A stretch of DNA of 49,394 nt. It comes from CAYZJB01 sp964478735. GTDB taxonomy: Bacteria; CLD3; SB21. The stretch is from assembly GCA_964478735.1 (NCBI GenBank), contig CAYZJB010000029.1, positions 1 through 49,394 on the forward strand, written 5' to 3'. The notes under the pieces are model-generated. The model was not told where the DNA came from. It did no database searches and was given only the letters and a program-made list of their open reading frames with translations. The translations under genes and the position numbers were made by a program. Below, piece by piece: positions 1 to 8,257 of the stretch (the first letter of the stretch is position 1; each line of letters starts with the position of its first letter).

Positions 1-83
1 GTCCGTGTTGCAAAAGTAAAGGACTATCTTAAAGTTTGTCGAGCGGCTTGAAGAGCCTCAATTCGGTTGGCTAAATTAGGCCC

Positions 84-113
84 GGTTGAGACGTTGCATG
101 CAACGTCTCAACC
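84..113. repeat. Perfect 30-bp intergenic palindrome
   Basis: The half-site ggttgagacgttgca is followed immediately by its exact reverse complement, so the whole 30 bp is a perfect palindrome with no loop. A run of eight T lies at 123-130, nine bases further on the plus strand. It could act as a rho-independent terminator for plus-strand transcription entering from the left, but the spacing to the T run is long and the minus-strand side has no T run. I recall similar GACGTTGCATGCAACGTC palindromes as dispersed intergenic repeats in other bacteria; that is memory, not a search. Confidence 0.8.
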
Positions 114-149
114 TAAACCTGATTTTTTTTCAGCAACCCGGAAACGGGC

Positions 150-1781
150 TTATTTCATCATCTGATCGCGGACGGCTTTGAATTCCGATCCGGCTTTCCA
201 CTGCGGGAAGGTTTTCTGCTGCGCCAGACGGTAGCCCATATTCAAAAACAGCCGGGAAGCGTCGACGATGCCGCCAAAGTTCCACGTTGCGGGATCGAAT
301 TCATCCGACGGTTGGTGATAATGCGTCGACGTGAAAACTTTTTGCTGCTCCTTCACCCAGTCGACGCCGTGCACGGCGTGTTCATGATCGCCGGAGACGT
401 AGGCCGCCGGGACGCCATGTTTGGCAAAATTGAAATGGTCGGAGCGGAAATAAAATCCTTTTTCCGGTTGCGGATCCGGCAACACGTACCGTCCCTGCTG
501 TGCGGCGAGTTCCTTCACGAGTTCGTCCAGATCGCTCTGTCCGTATCCGACGGCCGTCACGTCCTTCATTTTTCCAAGCGGCTGGACGGCGTCGATGTTG
601 ATCGCCGCGACAGTTTTGGCGAGTGGAACGACGGGATTTTCCGTGTAATAGGCCGATCCGAGCAGGCCTTGTTCCTCAGCCGTCACAAGAAGAAACATGA
701 TCGACCGCGCGGGAAGGGACGGAAGGCCTTTGAAGGCGTGGGCCAGTTCGAGTACGATGGCCGTGCCGCTCGCATTGTCGACGGCGCCGTTGTAAATCGA
801 GTCGCCGTCGACCGGCTTACCGATACCGAAGTGGTCCCAATGAGCGGTATAGATGACGGTTTCGTCCGGGCGTTCACTGCCGGGCAGGATCGCGAGAACG
901 TTGTTCGAGACGGATTCCTTGATTTCGTTTTTCCATTCGATGGAAAACGTCGAGCGCAGCGGCACGGATTTGAATTCACGCATGGCGGCTTTCTGCGTCA
1001 GTTGGTTGTAATCGAGTCCTTCGGCGGTGAATAGCCGCCGCGCCGATTCGCCCGTGATCCAGCCTTCGACGGCGCACGTGGGCTCGGACGTTTTCATAAA
1101 CAGCTTGGCCCCGCTCCATCCGTTTTGCACGACGGCCCAGGGATAACCGGCAGGTGCGGTTTCGTGGACGATCAGACACGCGGCGGCCCCTTGGCGCGCG
1201 GCTTCTTCGTATTTATAGGTCCACCGGCCGTAATACGTCATCGTGTTGCCTTTGAAAAACGTCGAGTCTTTGGTCGCGAAACCCGGATCGTTAACCAAAA
1301 CGACGACGGTTTTGCCTTTGACATCGAGTCCGTCGTAGTCGTTCCATCCGTATTCCGGTGCGACGATGCCGTAGCCGGCGAAAATCATCGCCGAATTTTT
1401 GACGACGATTTGATTTTTCACCTGCTGGGTCCGGACGGCGATGTCGTCCCAATATTTCAACGGTGTCGTTTTTCCGTCGAGCGTCAGTTGCGCCGTCGAA
1501 AAAGGAAAGTGATTAATTTCGACGAGAGGTACTTCCTGGAAATAACTGTCGCCGTTGCCGGGTTTGAGTCCGAGGGTCTGGAACTGATCGCGCAGGTATT
1601 CGATCGTCTTCGTTTCCCCGGTAGTAAACGGTTTACGGCCCATGAAGTCGTCGGACGCGAGCACGGCAATGTGTTTCGCAATACCGGCCGAGTCGATCGT
1701 CAATGCCGCTTGAGATCCGGTGTCCGATTTCTGGCAGGATAGAGTGAAGATGAGAAGGAATGCGAGGGGTGCGGTTTTCAC
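150..1781 (-). CDS. M28 family zinc peptidase, lipoprotein with PA domain
   Basis: Exported aminopeptidase-type metallopeptidase, probably anchored to the envelope as a lipoprotein and releasing amino acids from peptides. The N-terminus is a lipoprotein signal with lipobox LSC (Cys16). A PA-like insert domain covers roughly residues 120-260. The M28 catalytic domain follows, with the co-catalytic zinc ligands in order: AHWDH (His314), AVDNASG (Asp335), the Glu pair of TAEEQG (369-370), INIDA (Asp397) and a late THYHQPSDEF histidine. The length of 543 residues is usual for PA-containing M28 enzymes. The start is GTG, preceded by AAAGGA. It stands alone; the next gene upstream is a decayed toxin-antitoxin remnant. 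Substrate specificity cannot be read from the sequence. Confidence 0.93.
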   Translation of the reverse strand: MKTAPLAFLLIFTLSCQKSDTGSQAALTIDSAGIAKHIAVLASDDFMGRKPFTTGETKTIEYLRDQFQTLGLKPGNGDSYFQEVPLVEINHFPFSTAQLTLDGKTTPLKYWDDIAVRTQQVKNQIVVKNSAMIFAGYGIVAPEYGWNDYDGLDVKGKTVVVLVNDPGFATKDSTFFKGNTMTYYGRWTYKYEEAARQGAAACLIVHETAPAGYPWAVVQNGWSGAKLFMKTSEPTCAVEGWITGESARRLFTAEGLDYNQLTQKAAMREFKSVPLRSTFSIEWKNEIKESVSNNVLAILPGSERPDETVIYTAHWDHFGIGKPVDGDSIYNGAVDNASGTAIVLELAHAFKGLPSLPARSIMFLLVTAEEQGLLGSAYYTENPVVPLAKTVAAINIDAVQPLGKMKDVTAVGYGQSDLDELVKELAAQQGRYVLPDPQPEKGFYFRSDHFNFAKHGVPAAYVSGDHEHAVHGVDWVKEQQKVFTSTHYHQPSDEFDPATWNFGGIVDASRLFLNMGYRLAQQKTFPQWKAGSEFKAVRDQMMK

Positions 1782-1864
1782 GAGAGGTCCTTTCGGGGTT
1801 GGTGATCAAATTTTCTGTCTATCGCGTGAACAGTATAACCCTGTTATGTGATGGCTCAGCCATT

Positions 1865-2113
1865 TTATGGCTGATGCCTTCTATTATTAATTATTACAAT
1901 TCCAATTATACAGAAAAGATTCAACGGAATTAGTGTTGCAAATATGATTGTGCCATACGTTTTCCAAGCCACTTGTTTCATCAGCAATGGTGAGTCTGCT
2001 TGAACAACGAATGGAGGCGAATATTTCATCAAATCATTTGACACAGACTTCACTTTCAATTCATACCAATAATATATTCTGAATACGCTTTCAAGCGCAG
2101 CCGCTCCAATCAA
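1865..2113 (-). pseudogene. Possible fragment of a small membrane protein
   Basis: An open stretch of 82 codons ending in one hydrophobic helix (around TIIFATLIPLNLFCIIGIVI) and a basic tail. The only upstream start is a TTG placed directly after an in-frame TAG, with no convincing ribosome site; the first in-frame ATG is about a third of the way in. It lies in an AT-rich stretch next to a decayed toxin-antitoxin locus. A short inverted repeat (tcagccat/atggctga, 1856-1874) spans its stop codon. I do not recognise the family. It may be the surviving C-terminal end of a longer gene, or a chance reading frame. Confidence 0.3.
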
Positions 2114-2154
2114 CTATAAAATGATTATTTACTGAATCCTTTTCGGCAAGGGCA

Positions 2155-2564
2155 CTACAGCCGGGGAAAGATTAACGCTTGTGTCGAGCCGATAGTTCGC
2201 TGACATGTTGTGGCTTTATGAAATTGAAACTCGGCAGAGGTTTTTATCTGATGTCCGGTTCTTTTCGGCAGGTCAAGCGTATGCACGGCGTCATGCCCAC
2301 GATCCTTCAAAAAAATAAACCAATCGGTAGGGCAGTTGCGCGTCGATCTTTTCACCTTGGTGATATTCGATGCGTAGGCTAGGCAGGCGAGAATATCATC
2401 TTCCTTAAGATCAGAGTAGTCGTCTAAATGTCCGACGTAGTCATTCCGGCGCTAAGTAATTCGAGAATATTTTCGACCGGATAACGTAAATTCCGAATCG
2501 TAGGTTTGCCGTGACAAACGTCCGGATTAATTGTAATTCGCTTTAGGGTTTCAATTTTTGCCAT
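2155..2564 (-). pseudogene. Decayed DUF433 antitoxin and DUF5615 PIN-like toxin pair
   Basis: Reading leftward from ATG 2564 gives a typical DUF433 start (ITINPDVCHGKPTIRNLRYPVE) that stops at TAG 2424-2426 after 46 residues. Two bases away in another frame the expected continuation appears: DDYSDLKEDDILACLAYASN. This runs into the start of a DUF5615 PIN-like protein, visible as IDAQLPYRLVYF in a third frame. After a 7-T run the frame changes again to LKDRGHDAVHTLDLP, and then the similarity dissolves. The order DUF433 then DUF5615 is the usual one for this predicted type II toxin-antitoxin family. Several frameshifts and the lost C-terminus make it a non-functional relic rather than a single sequencing error. 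Confidence 0.8.
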
Positions 2565-2740
2565 CGGTATCCTTGCGTTTTCGAGAAGTGAACATACTTA
2601 CTTGATGACATTATACAAACCCCTTCGTTTTAGTCAAAGTACTTGGTTGTGACGCGGGACTCGGTTATTTTTGACGTGATGGATGCTCTTGCCGGCCGCA
2701 ATTGCGGTTCTCCGATCAACGGGCCGAAATAAAGGATTTT

Positions 2741-2770
2741 TCTCCGTGTTCTCCGCGCGCTCCGCGTTGG
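2741..2770. repeat. Dispersed ctccgtg/ctccgcg-type repeat fragment
   Basis: The stretch reads tctccgtgttctccgcgcgc followed by tccgcgttgg, a degenerate iteration of ctccg(c/t)g units just upstream of the VWA gene. Related matter, on the opposite strand, occurs as ccacaga...acgcaca at 19732-19750 and at the right end of the window (49370-49394). These look like copies of one dispersed intergenic repeat. The rest of 2571-2795 shows no gene. Confidence 0.5.
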
Positions 2771-2795
2771 GCAAGTCAGAAATGAAAGGACGTTC

Positions 2796-3890
2796 GTGAA
2801 ATTCCGTTATTCCGAATGGCGTGATGACCTGGTCCGGAAGAACATGAAGTTTGAGGATCTGCTCAAGCTTTTTAATCAGCTGCTATTATATACCAATGGC
2901 GACGTCGACGAGGCGCTGCATTGGATGACGGAATTGGACCGCGAGCATCATATTTTTTCCGACGACATGACGTTCGACGATTTTGTACGGCGACTGAAAG
3001 AAGAAGGACTGATCGAAGACGACCCGAAGGAAGGCCTGACTGTCCTGACGCCGAAAGGCGAACGCCGCATCCGACAGGATTCACTCGACGAAATTTTCAA
3101 CAGCCTCAAGAAATCACCGTCCGGTCTGCACGACACGCCGCACACCGGCAAGGGCGTCGAACGCCTGAGCGAGACGCGGAAGTATCAATTCGGCGACCCG
3201 CCGTCGAATATCGATTTCGTTGCGACGATCCGTAATGCAATGAAGCACAGTTCGGACGACGACATCAACCTGCACGAAGACGATTTCGAAGTTTACGAAA
3301 CCGAGCACCTGACGAGCTGCGCGACGGTGCTGGCGATCGACATCAGCCACAGCATGGTGTTGTACGGCGAGGACCGGATCACGCCCGCCAAAAAGGTCGC
3401 GATGGCGCTGACGGAACTAATCCTGACGCGTTATCCGAAGGACAGCCTCGACGTCATCACATTCGGCGACGACGCACAGGTCATCGATCTCGAGGACATT
3501 CCGTACATCCAGGTCGGGCCGTATCATACCAATACGAAGGAAGGACTGCGCCTCGCGCGGCAGATTTTGCGCAAGCGTAAGAACCAGAACAAACAGGTGT
3601 TCATGATCACGGACGGCAAACCGTCGTGCATGTGGGTCGAGGGGCAGTTGTACAAAAATCCGTACGGACTAGACCGGCGCATCGTCAATCAGACGATCAA
3701 CGAAGCGATCCAGTGCCGGAAAGAGCAGGTGACGATATCGACGTTCATGATCACCGACGATCCCTACCTGGCCCGTTTTGTTGAGACCCTCACGCGGTCC
3801 AACAAAGGCCGCGCTTTTTACGCCAGCCTCAATAACCTCGGACAGTATATTTTCGTCGATTATTTGAGAAATCGGCGGAAGAATTTGTAA
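2796..3890 (+). CDS. von Willebrand factor A domain protein
   Basis: A soluble 364-residue protein with a C-terminal VWA domain (about residues 175-345). The metal-ion-dependent adhesion site is intact: DISHS in AIDISHSMVL, then a conserved TFGDDAQ and MITDGKPS. The N-terminal half is charged and helical with no export signal. The start is GTG, well placed after GAAAGGA. Proteins of this shape usually work with an AAA+ (MoxR-type or magnesium-chelatase-like) ATPase encoded next door, but no such gene lies in this window, so it is either an orphan or its partner is elsewhere. Partner and process are unknown. Confidence 0.88.
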   Translation: MKFRYSEWRDDLVRKNMKFEDLLKLFNQLLLYTNGDVDEALHWMTELDREHHIFSDDMTFDDFVRRLKEEGLIEDDPKEGLTVLTPKGERRIRQDSLDEIFNSLKKSPSGLHDTPHTGKGVERLSETRKYQFGDPPSNIDFVATIRNAMKHSSDDDINLHEDDFEVYETEHLTSCATVLAIDISHSMVLYGEDRITPAKKVAMALTELILTRYPKDSLDVITFGDDAQVIDLEDIPYIQVGPYHTNTKEGLRLARQILRKRKNQNKQVFMITDGKPSCMWVEGQLYKNPYGLDRRIVNQTINEAIQCRKEQVTISTFMITDDPYLARFVETLTRSNKGRAFYASLNNLGQYIFVDYLRNRRKNL

Positions 3891-3919
3891 TCCAGTGCTT
3901 TCACCGGTGTGTGTCAAGT

Positions 3920-3947
3920 GTCATGGTGAGCGGAGTCGAACCATGAC
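3920..3947. repeat. Palindromic repeat, ggagtcgaa type
   Basis: gtcatggt (3920-3927) pairs with accatgac (3940-3947) around a 12-base loop containing gcggagtcga. A second, opposite-facing copy of the loop motif (ttcgacttcgctca) lies at 4073-4086. The two copies bracket an otherwise gene-free 212-bp spacer between the convergent VWA and PhoD-like genes. No T run follows, so it is better read as a REP-like element than a classical terminator. Confidence 0.6.
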
Positions 3948-4072
3948 AGGGGTTTGTCGCTTGGGAAAGCCAATGCCGGTGAACACGTTCGTCGTAGAAT
4001 GACGAGATTCTTCGTTGCTTTGTTCCGCGGAATAGCTGGAAGTGCTCACGCTTAAATCGACTTCGCTCACCC

Positions 4073-4086
4073 TTCGACTTCGCTCA
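4073..4086. repeat. Second copy of the ggagtcgaa-type repeat, inverted
   Basis: ttcgacttcgctca is the reverse complement of tgagcgaagtcgaa and matches, with one mismatch, tgagcggagtcgaa at 3926-3939. It sits just past the 3' end of the PhoD-like gene, facing the other copy. Confidence 0.55.
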
Positions 4087-4102
4087 GGGTGAGGTATGAT
4101 TT

Positions 4103-5131
4103 TTAAGATGGTGAGATGAGGCTCAGCGGGATGTGCTGACGAATGCGGGCGTGGCCGTTCCGATCGACGATGTAGAGGTTCACGGCCCGATTAGAAAAAT
4201 CCACGTCAACGACACCAAAATTCAAATTACCGTACGGGGCGCCGAGGCGGAAACGGTTCTTTTCCTGACCGCCCCAGTACCAGAGATGGTTTTTGTAGTG
4301 AGTCATTCCACTGGACGTTAATTCAAAAACGGGGTACGTCATTTCCGACGGCCACACCATGGACAATTCCCCGTGATGGCGATCGCCGCTGAGTAAAATC
4401 ACGCCCGGTACTTTTCGCCGGCTGAGGATGGAATACAGCCGTCGTTTGCCCGGCTCGCTCCATTTGTCTTTCCAAAAATCGACGCGAAGCACCTGCGTGC
4501 TCGTTGCGATCAGCGTGAGGGGGGAAAGATTAATCGACATGACGCTGTCGAGCCATTGCCACTGGACATCTCCGAGCATTTCCTTGCCGTCACGAAAAAA
4601 TCGCGTGTCGAGTAGGACGATACGAAACGTGCCTGTTCCGGCCGGATACACGTACGTCGTATACACACCGTCGTGCCCGCGGCGGGAGGAGGAATCGGGT
4701 TCGTCGATGAATTCAAAAAAACGTTCCCGGCTCTCGTATTTATACGGCCAGTTCGCGTCGGCGCCGTTTTCCCCGTAGTCATGGTCGTCGTAGATGCCGA
4801 TGACGGGGACGCTCTGACGTAATCGCGTGTATCCCGGATGGTTTTTCTGAAGGTCGTACATGGAACGGAGTTCGTCCATGTCGTCGGTGTCGGCGTAGAT
4901 ATTATCTCCCAGCCACATCCAAAGATCGGGATGCGTCGACAGGATTACGTCCCATAAGGGCTGGTCTTCGTCTTGATCGTTACACGAGCCAAACGCGAGC
5001 CGGAACGCCGACGGCGGTTTGGCGGGAAGGGGAAAGTCACAGTTACCGGAGTAAGGTTGCGGCGGAAATGCATATTCGTATGTGACCGCCGCTGCCGCAA
5101 CCAGCAGAAGAATGACTACACGCCGCTTCAC
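4103..5131 (-). CDS. PhoD-like metallophosphatase (alkaline phosphatase D family)
   Basis: Probably an exported phosphoesterase. The first 20 residues form a hydrophobic signal or anchor (VVILLLVAAAAVTYEYAF). The metallophosphoesterase motifs of the PhoD family follow in order: FGSCNDQDEDQPLW, WLGDNIYADT, YDDHDYGEN and LLSGDRHHGEL. The 342-residue length fits the short PhoD subgroup that lacks the N-terminal Fn3-like domain. The start is a GTG without a strong ribosome site, 10 bases after the aquaporin stop, so it is probably co-transcribed with that gene. Substrate is unknown; family members act on phosphodiesters such as phospholipids or teichoic acids, or on nucleotides. Confidence 0.9.
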   Translation of the reverse strand: MKRRVVILLLVAAAAVTYEYAFPPQPYSGNCDFPLPAKPPSAFRLAFGSCNDQDEDQPLWDVILSTHPDLWMWLGDNIYADTDDMDELRSMYDLQKNHPGYTRLRQSVPVIGIYDDHDYGENGADANWPYKYESRERFFEFIDEPDSSSRRGHDGVYTTYVYPAGTGTFRIVLLDTRFFRDGKEMLGDVQWQWLDSVMSINLSPLTLIATSTQVLRVDFWKDKWSEPGKRRLYSILSRRKVPGVILLSGDRHHGELSMVWPSEMTYPVFELTSSGMTHYKNHLWYWGGQEKNRFRLGAPYGNLNFGVVDVDFSNRAVNLYIVDRNGHARIRQHIPLSLISPS

Positions 5132-5141
5132 TAAAGTCGTG

Positions 5142-5753
5142 TCATTCCTGATTCAAAAACTTGAACACGACGGCCGCCAGCGCGCCGCCGGCCAGAGGGC
5201 CGATCAAATAAATATACAGTGCCGACAGATCGCCGCCCTGTGTTGCGGCCCATACCAGCGAGCCGATGGCGACCGCCGGATTGAACGCACCGCCGCTGAT
5301 ACCGCCGACGGCGAAAGCGGATGCCGTGACCGTCAATCCGATGGCAAAACCGTAGGCATAATTGCCTTCGGTTTTTTTTGCCGTCGCCATATTGAGTACG
5401 ACGGTCGCGAGGGCGAACGTACAAATCAATTCCGCCACGATCGCCTGTGCGGCGCCGACGTCGGCTCCGGGCGTCGGACCGAACGTCTTGCCCGATAGAT
5501 AAAAAACGATGGCGGCTGCGATAAAACCGCCGGTGATCTGGACGATCCAGTACGGCGCGACGTCACGGACGGGTAATTTCCCGCGGAGCCAGACGGCGAG
5601 CGACACGGCGGGATTGTAATGACCGCCCGAGACGTGTCCGCCCGCATAGATCATGATACCGAGCATCAGTCCGATGGCGACCGGATTACCGGTCAGCCCG
5701 ACGGCGAACACGAGGAAAAACGTGCCGATGAATTCCATCACATAAGCGCGCAT
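5142..5753 (-). CDS. Aquaporin / MIP family channel
   Basis: A water or small-solute channel of the inner membrane, 203 residues with six hydrophobic segments. Both half-helix signatures are present: HYNPAVSLA near residue 65 and AFNPAVAIG near residue 158, so the pore architecture is complete. I place the start at ATG 5753, which has GGAG seven bases upstream, rather than the TTG two codons earlier. Overall it resembles AqpZ-type channels more than GlpF, but the selectivity filter cannot be assigned with certainty here. It is followed 10 bases later by the PhoD-like phosphatase. Confidence 0.93.
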   Translation of the reverse strand: MRAYVMEFIGTFFLVFAVGLTGNPVAIGLMLGIMIYAGGHVSGGHYNPAVSLAVWLRGKLPVRDVAPYWIVQITGGFIAAAIVFYLSGKTFGPTPGADVGAAQAIVAELICTFALATVVLNMATAKKTEGNYAYGFAIGLTVTASAFAVGGISGGAFNPAVAIGSLVWAATQGGDLSALYIYLIGPLAGGALAAVVFKFLNQE

Positions 5754-5794
5754 AGACAACTCCAGGTTGGATGACCGAATGATTGCCGTTACGG

Positions 5795-6700
5795 CTACTT
5801 TGTATACGCCACGATTTCTTTATTCACGACGGGCGTGCCGCTCGTGTAGTCGTAAAAACCTTTTCCGGACTTTTTGCCGTAGAATCCGGCGAGATACATC
5901 TTACGCAGCAGCGGCGGGCAGGAATACATCGGTTCGCCGTACTCCCTGAACATGATTTCCGCGATGTGGTACGTCGTGTCGATGCCGACGAAATCGAGCA
6001 GCGTCAGCGGGCCCATCGGATACCCGCACCCGAGCACCATGCCTTTGTCGATGTCTTCGATCGACGCGATGTTGTTTTGCACCGCGCGGATCGCGCCAAG
6101 CAGGTAGGGAACGAGAAGGAAATTGACGACGAAGCCCGAATTGTCTTTCGTCCCAATCGGCGTTTTGCCCAGCGCTTTTCCCAGCTCGAATGCCGTTTGG
6201 AACGTTTCCTCCGACGTCCGCACGCCCTTGACGATCTCCACCAAGCGCATCACCGGTACGGGATTGAAAAAATGCATGCCGCAGAACCGGTCCGGCCGCT
6301 GCGTGACCGCCGCGAGTTCCGTCACGGTCAGGCTCGACGTATTGGTCGCGAAGATCGTGTGGGACGGACAGATTTTGTCGAGATGTTTATACATTTCCGC
6401 TTTGATCGGCACGTTTTCCGTCACGGCTTCGATGATGACGTCGCAATTTTTGAGATCGTCGAGGTTGGTTGTCCCGTGCAGATTGGCGATCGTTTTGTCT
6501 TTTTCTTCGGCCGTGATCTTGCCCTTGGCGGCGTTGCGCTCGAGCTGTTTTTTAATGTTGCCGAGGCCCTTGTCGATGAGTTCCTGATTGATCTCACGGC
6601 TGATCGTTTTGAATCCCGCCGCGGCGGAGACTTGCGCGATTCCGGATCCCATGAGTCCGCATCCGAGTACGCCGATGGTTTTGATTTCTTTCACATCCAT
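5795..6700 (-). CDS. 3-hydroxybutyryl-CoA dehydrogenase
   Basis: An NAD(P)-dependent 3-hydroxyacyl-CoA dehydrogenase that interconverts 3-hydroxybutyryl-CoA and acetoacetyl-CoA in butanoate metabolism or beta-oxidation. The Rossmann nucleotide site is GVLGCGLMGSGIAQ (residues 10-23). The catalytic region includes FATNTSSLTVTELA and CGMHFFNPVPVMRLVEIV, which carries the conserved His. The C-terminal domain contains DKGMVLGCGYPMGPLTLLDFVGID. At 301 residues it is a stand-alone enzyme rather than a fusion with enoyl-CoA hydratase. The ATG has an excellent ribosome site (GAAGGAGG). No other fatty-acid or butyrate genes are adjacent. Confidence 0.95.
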   Translation of the reverse strand: MDVKEIKTIGVLGCGLMGSGIAQVSAAAGFKTISREINQELIDKGLGNIKKQLERNAAKGKITAEEKDKTIANLHGTTNLDDLKNCDVIIEAVTENVPIKAEMYKHLDKICPSHTIFATNTSSLTVTELAAVTQRPDRFCGMHFFNPVPVMRLVEIVKGVRTSEETFQTAFELGKALGKTPIGTKDNSGFVVNFLLVPYLLGAIRAVQNNIASIEDIDKGMVLGCGYPMGPLTLLDFVGIDTTYHIAEIMFREYGEPMYSCPPLLRKMYLAGFYGKKSGKGFYDYTSGTPVVNKEIVAYTK

Positions 6701-6734
6701 GATGTCCTCCTTCGTAGTTGTATGATGATTAAAT

Positions 6735-7232
6735 TTATCGGTCGGTCGTGATCAGGGTTCGAACGATCCAGGCGTCGGGGTACCCGAGTTCGCGCGCGTC
6801 CAGCCGGGCCTCTTCCGCCTCGTCGCGGCGGGCGTAGTCGCCGACCCGGATCTTATAATACGGCGGATCGAAGTCCATGTACACGACGTCGTCAAAACGT
6901 TCCGACGCTTCGTCGCGCTTGTTGACGGCCTCATAGTAGTCCTTCGTGGCAAAAAGCTGCACGCGAAAACCGATGACGGGGCCGTTTTTCGCGGTCCGTG
7001 ACGTATCGCCCGACGTCCAGTCCTGGACCGTCAGATCCTTGAGATCGCGGGCCATTTTGACGCGGGGAACGTCCTTCCACGGTTGATAAATCGTATACGG
7101 ATCGATCGGTTCTTCCTGGATTTCCCGTGTGACGACTCTGGACGTGTCGGCAACGGATTCCACGCGCGTTTCCACGACGGTCGACGTCGTCGTGCAGGCG
7201 GCCATCACGAGTGCCAGCCAAGCCGCCCTCAT
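6735..7232 (-). CDS. SPOR-domain lipoprotein
   Basis: A 165-residue envelope protein with a lipoprotein signal (lipobox around VMAAC, Cys13). A short linker follows, then a C-terminal SPOR domain from about residue 85 (GFRVQLFATKDYYEAVNKRD ... PYYKIRVGDYARRDEAEEA). SPOR domains bind denuded glycan strands of septal peptidoglycan, so a cell-division or wall-remodelling role is likely. The start codon overlaps the stop of the HAD phosphatase by four bases, showing translational coupling to that gene. Confidence 0.88.
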   Translation of the reverse strand: MRAAWLALVMAACTTTSTVVETRVESVADTSRVVTREIQEEPIDPYTIYQPWKDVPRVKMARDLKDLTVQDWTSGDTSRTAKNGPVIGFRVQLFATKDYYEAVNKRDEASERFDDVVYMDFDPPYYKIRVGDYARRDEAEEARLDARELGYPDAWIVRTLITTDR

Positions 7233-7885
7233 GAGGCCAGCCTCGCAGGCAATTCGGCAAGACGGGTGAGACAGGGTACGTGTTGACTCAGGACGTCGTA
7301 TGGCGTCATGCCCGTCGCGACGCCGATCATGGCGACGCCCGCGTTTCGGCTCGCTTCGATGTCGATCAGACTGTCGCCGACGTACACGGAGTCGGAGATA
7401 TCACCCGCCAGTTCGGCCAGTCCTTTGAAAAGTCCCTCCGGATCGGGTTTGACCGCGCGGACGTCTTCGTACCCGATCACGACGTCGAAATAATCGCGCA
7501 TGTCGTGTTTTTCAAGCGACTGTTCGATCGACAGCCGCCGTTTGGTCGAGACGATGCCGAGCGCGTAAAAATCGTTGTGAAGCGTGTCGAGAGTTTCCCG
7601 TACTCCGTCGAGCATGACGGTTTTTGCGACCATGACGCCGCTGTCGGCGTGCTCCATGAACAGCAATTTGCACTGCGGAATCAGGTCATGACGCGAAGCG
7701 GGGAGGAATTTTCCGAACGTACTTTCCAACGAATGGCCGATCATGTGCCGGATTGCCAGTGGATCGGCGATCGGTTCGCCGACGCGTTGCAGGGCGTAAT
7801 TGACGCTTGCAATGATCCCTTCGGAGGAATCCGCAAGGGTATAATCGAAATCGAAGAGGATGTGGTGAACTTTCGGCGGAATCAC
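7229..7885 (-). CDS. HAD-superfamily hydrolase, phosphoglycolate phosphatase-like
   Basis: A cytoplasmic phosphatase of HAD subfamily IA (Gph/PpaX-like). Motif I is FDFDYTLADS, motif II is IVSTKRR, the Lys motif is VKPDPEGL and motif IV is YVGDSLIDIEA; the four-helix cap lies between motifs I and II. I prefer the GTG at 7885 (protein begins VIPPKVHHILFDFD), giving about 218 residues, because HAD proteins normally begin a few residues before motif I. The frame is open further upstream to 7939, close to the assembly gap, so the start is uncertain. It overlaps the SPOR lipoprotein by four bases. The substrate could be phosphoglycolate, pyrophosphate or another small phosphomonoester. Confidence 0.87.
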   Translation of the reverse strand: MIPPKVHHILFDFDYTLADSSEGIIASVNYALQRVGEPIADPLAIRHMIGHSLESTFGKFLPASRHDLIPQCKLLFMEHADSGVMVAKTVMLDGVRETLDTLHNDFYALGIVSTKRRLSIEQSLEKHDMRDYFDVVIGYEDVRAVKPDPEGLFKGLAELAGDISDSVYVGDSLIDIEASRNAGVAMIGVATGMTPYDVLSQHVPCLTRLAELPARLAS

Positions 7886-7953
7886 GTGTGTTGCGGTTTG
7901 ACAGCGGGCAAAGGTAGGTCGCGGCGGAAATAAATGCAATTGCTTTTTGGGCG

Positions 7954-8053
7954 NNNNNNNNNNNNNNNNNNNNNNNNNNNNNNNNNNNNNNNNNNNNNNN
8001 NNNNNNNNNNNNNNNNNNNNNNNNNNNNNNNNNNNNNNNNNNNNNNNNNNNNN
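7954..8053. other. Assembly gap (100 N)
   Basis: Exactly 100 undetermined bases, the conventional placeholder for a scaffold gap of unknown length. It separates the HAD gene's 5' side from the AT-rich leader of the RarD-like gene, so promoters or a small gene could be missing here. Confidence 0.97.
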
Positions 8054-8134
8054 CTATCGCATGCGCGGAAGCGGCAATCAAGAGTCGATTAATCAAATGG
8101 CCTGCCTTTTTTTAATCAAAATTGGAACTTTACA

Positions 8135-8254
8135 AGTGGTACCACTGGCCATATATTGGCCTATCAGTCTAACATAAAACTTAGGCCAATTGAGGTCTTT
8201 GTGATGTAAATAACAAAATTGGACCATAAAAAAATAGAAATTAGGTAGTCCAAT
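8135..8254. promoter_or_regulatory. Cluster of inverted repeats upstream of the RarD-like gene
   Basis: This AT-rich leader carries three symmetric elements: the perfect 12-bp palindrome agtggtaccact (8135-8146); attggccta (8155-8163) mirrored by taggccaat (8182-8190); and attggac (8218-8224) mirrored by gtccaat (8248-8254), the last ending four bases before the ATG. Such symmetry suits operator sites or an mRNA structure masking the ribosome site. I see no convincing -35/-10 pair, and the link to regulation is inference. Confidence 0.35.
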
Positions 8255-8257
8255 AGT

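Noticed and set aside
3891..4102. Small gene between the VWA and PhoD-like genes
   Set aside because: Only repeats and short unlikely frames; both neighbouring genes end here convergently.
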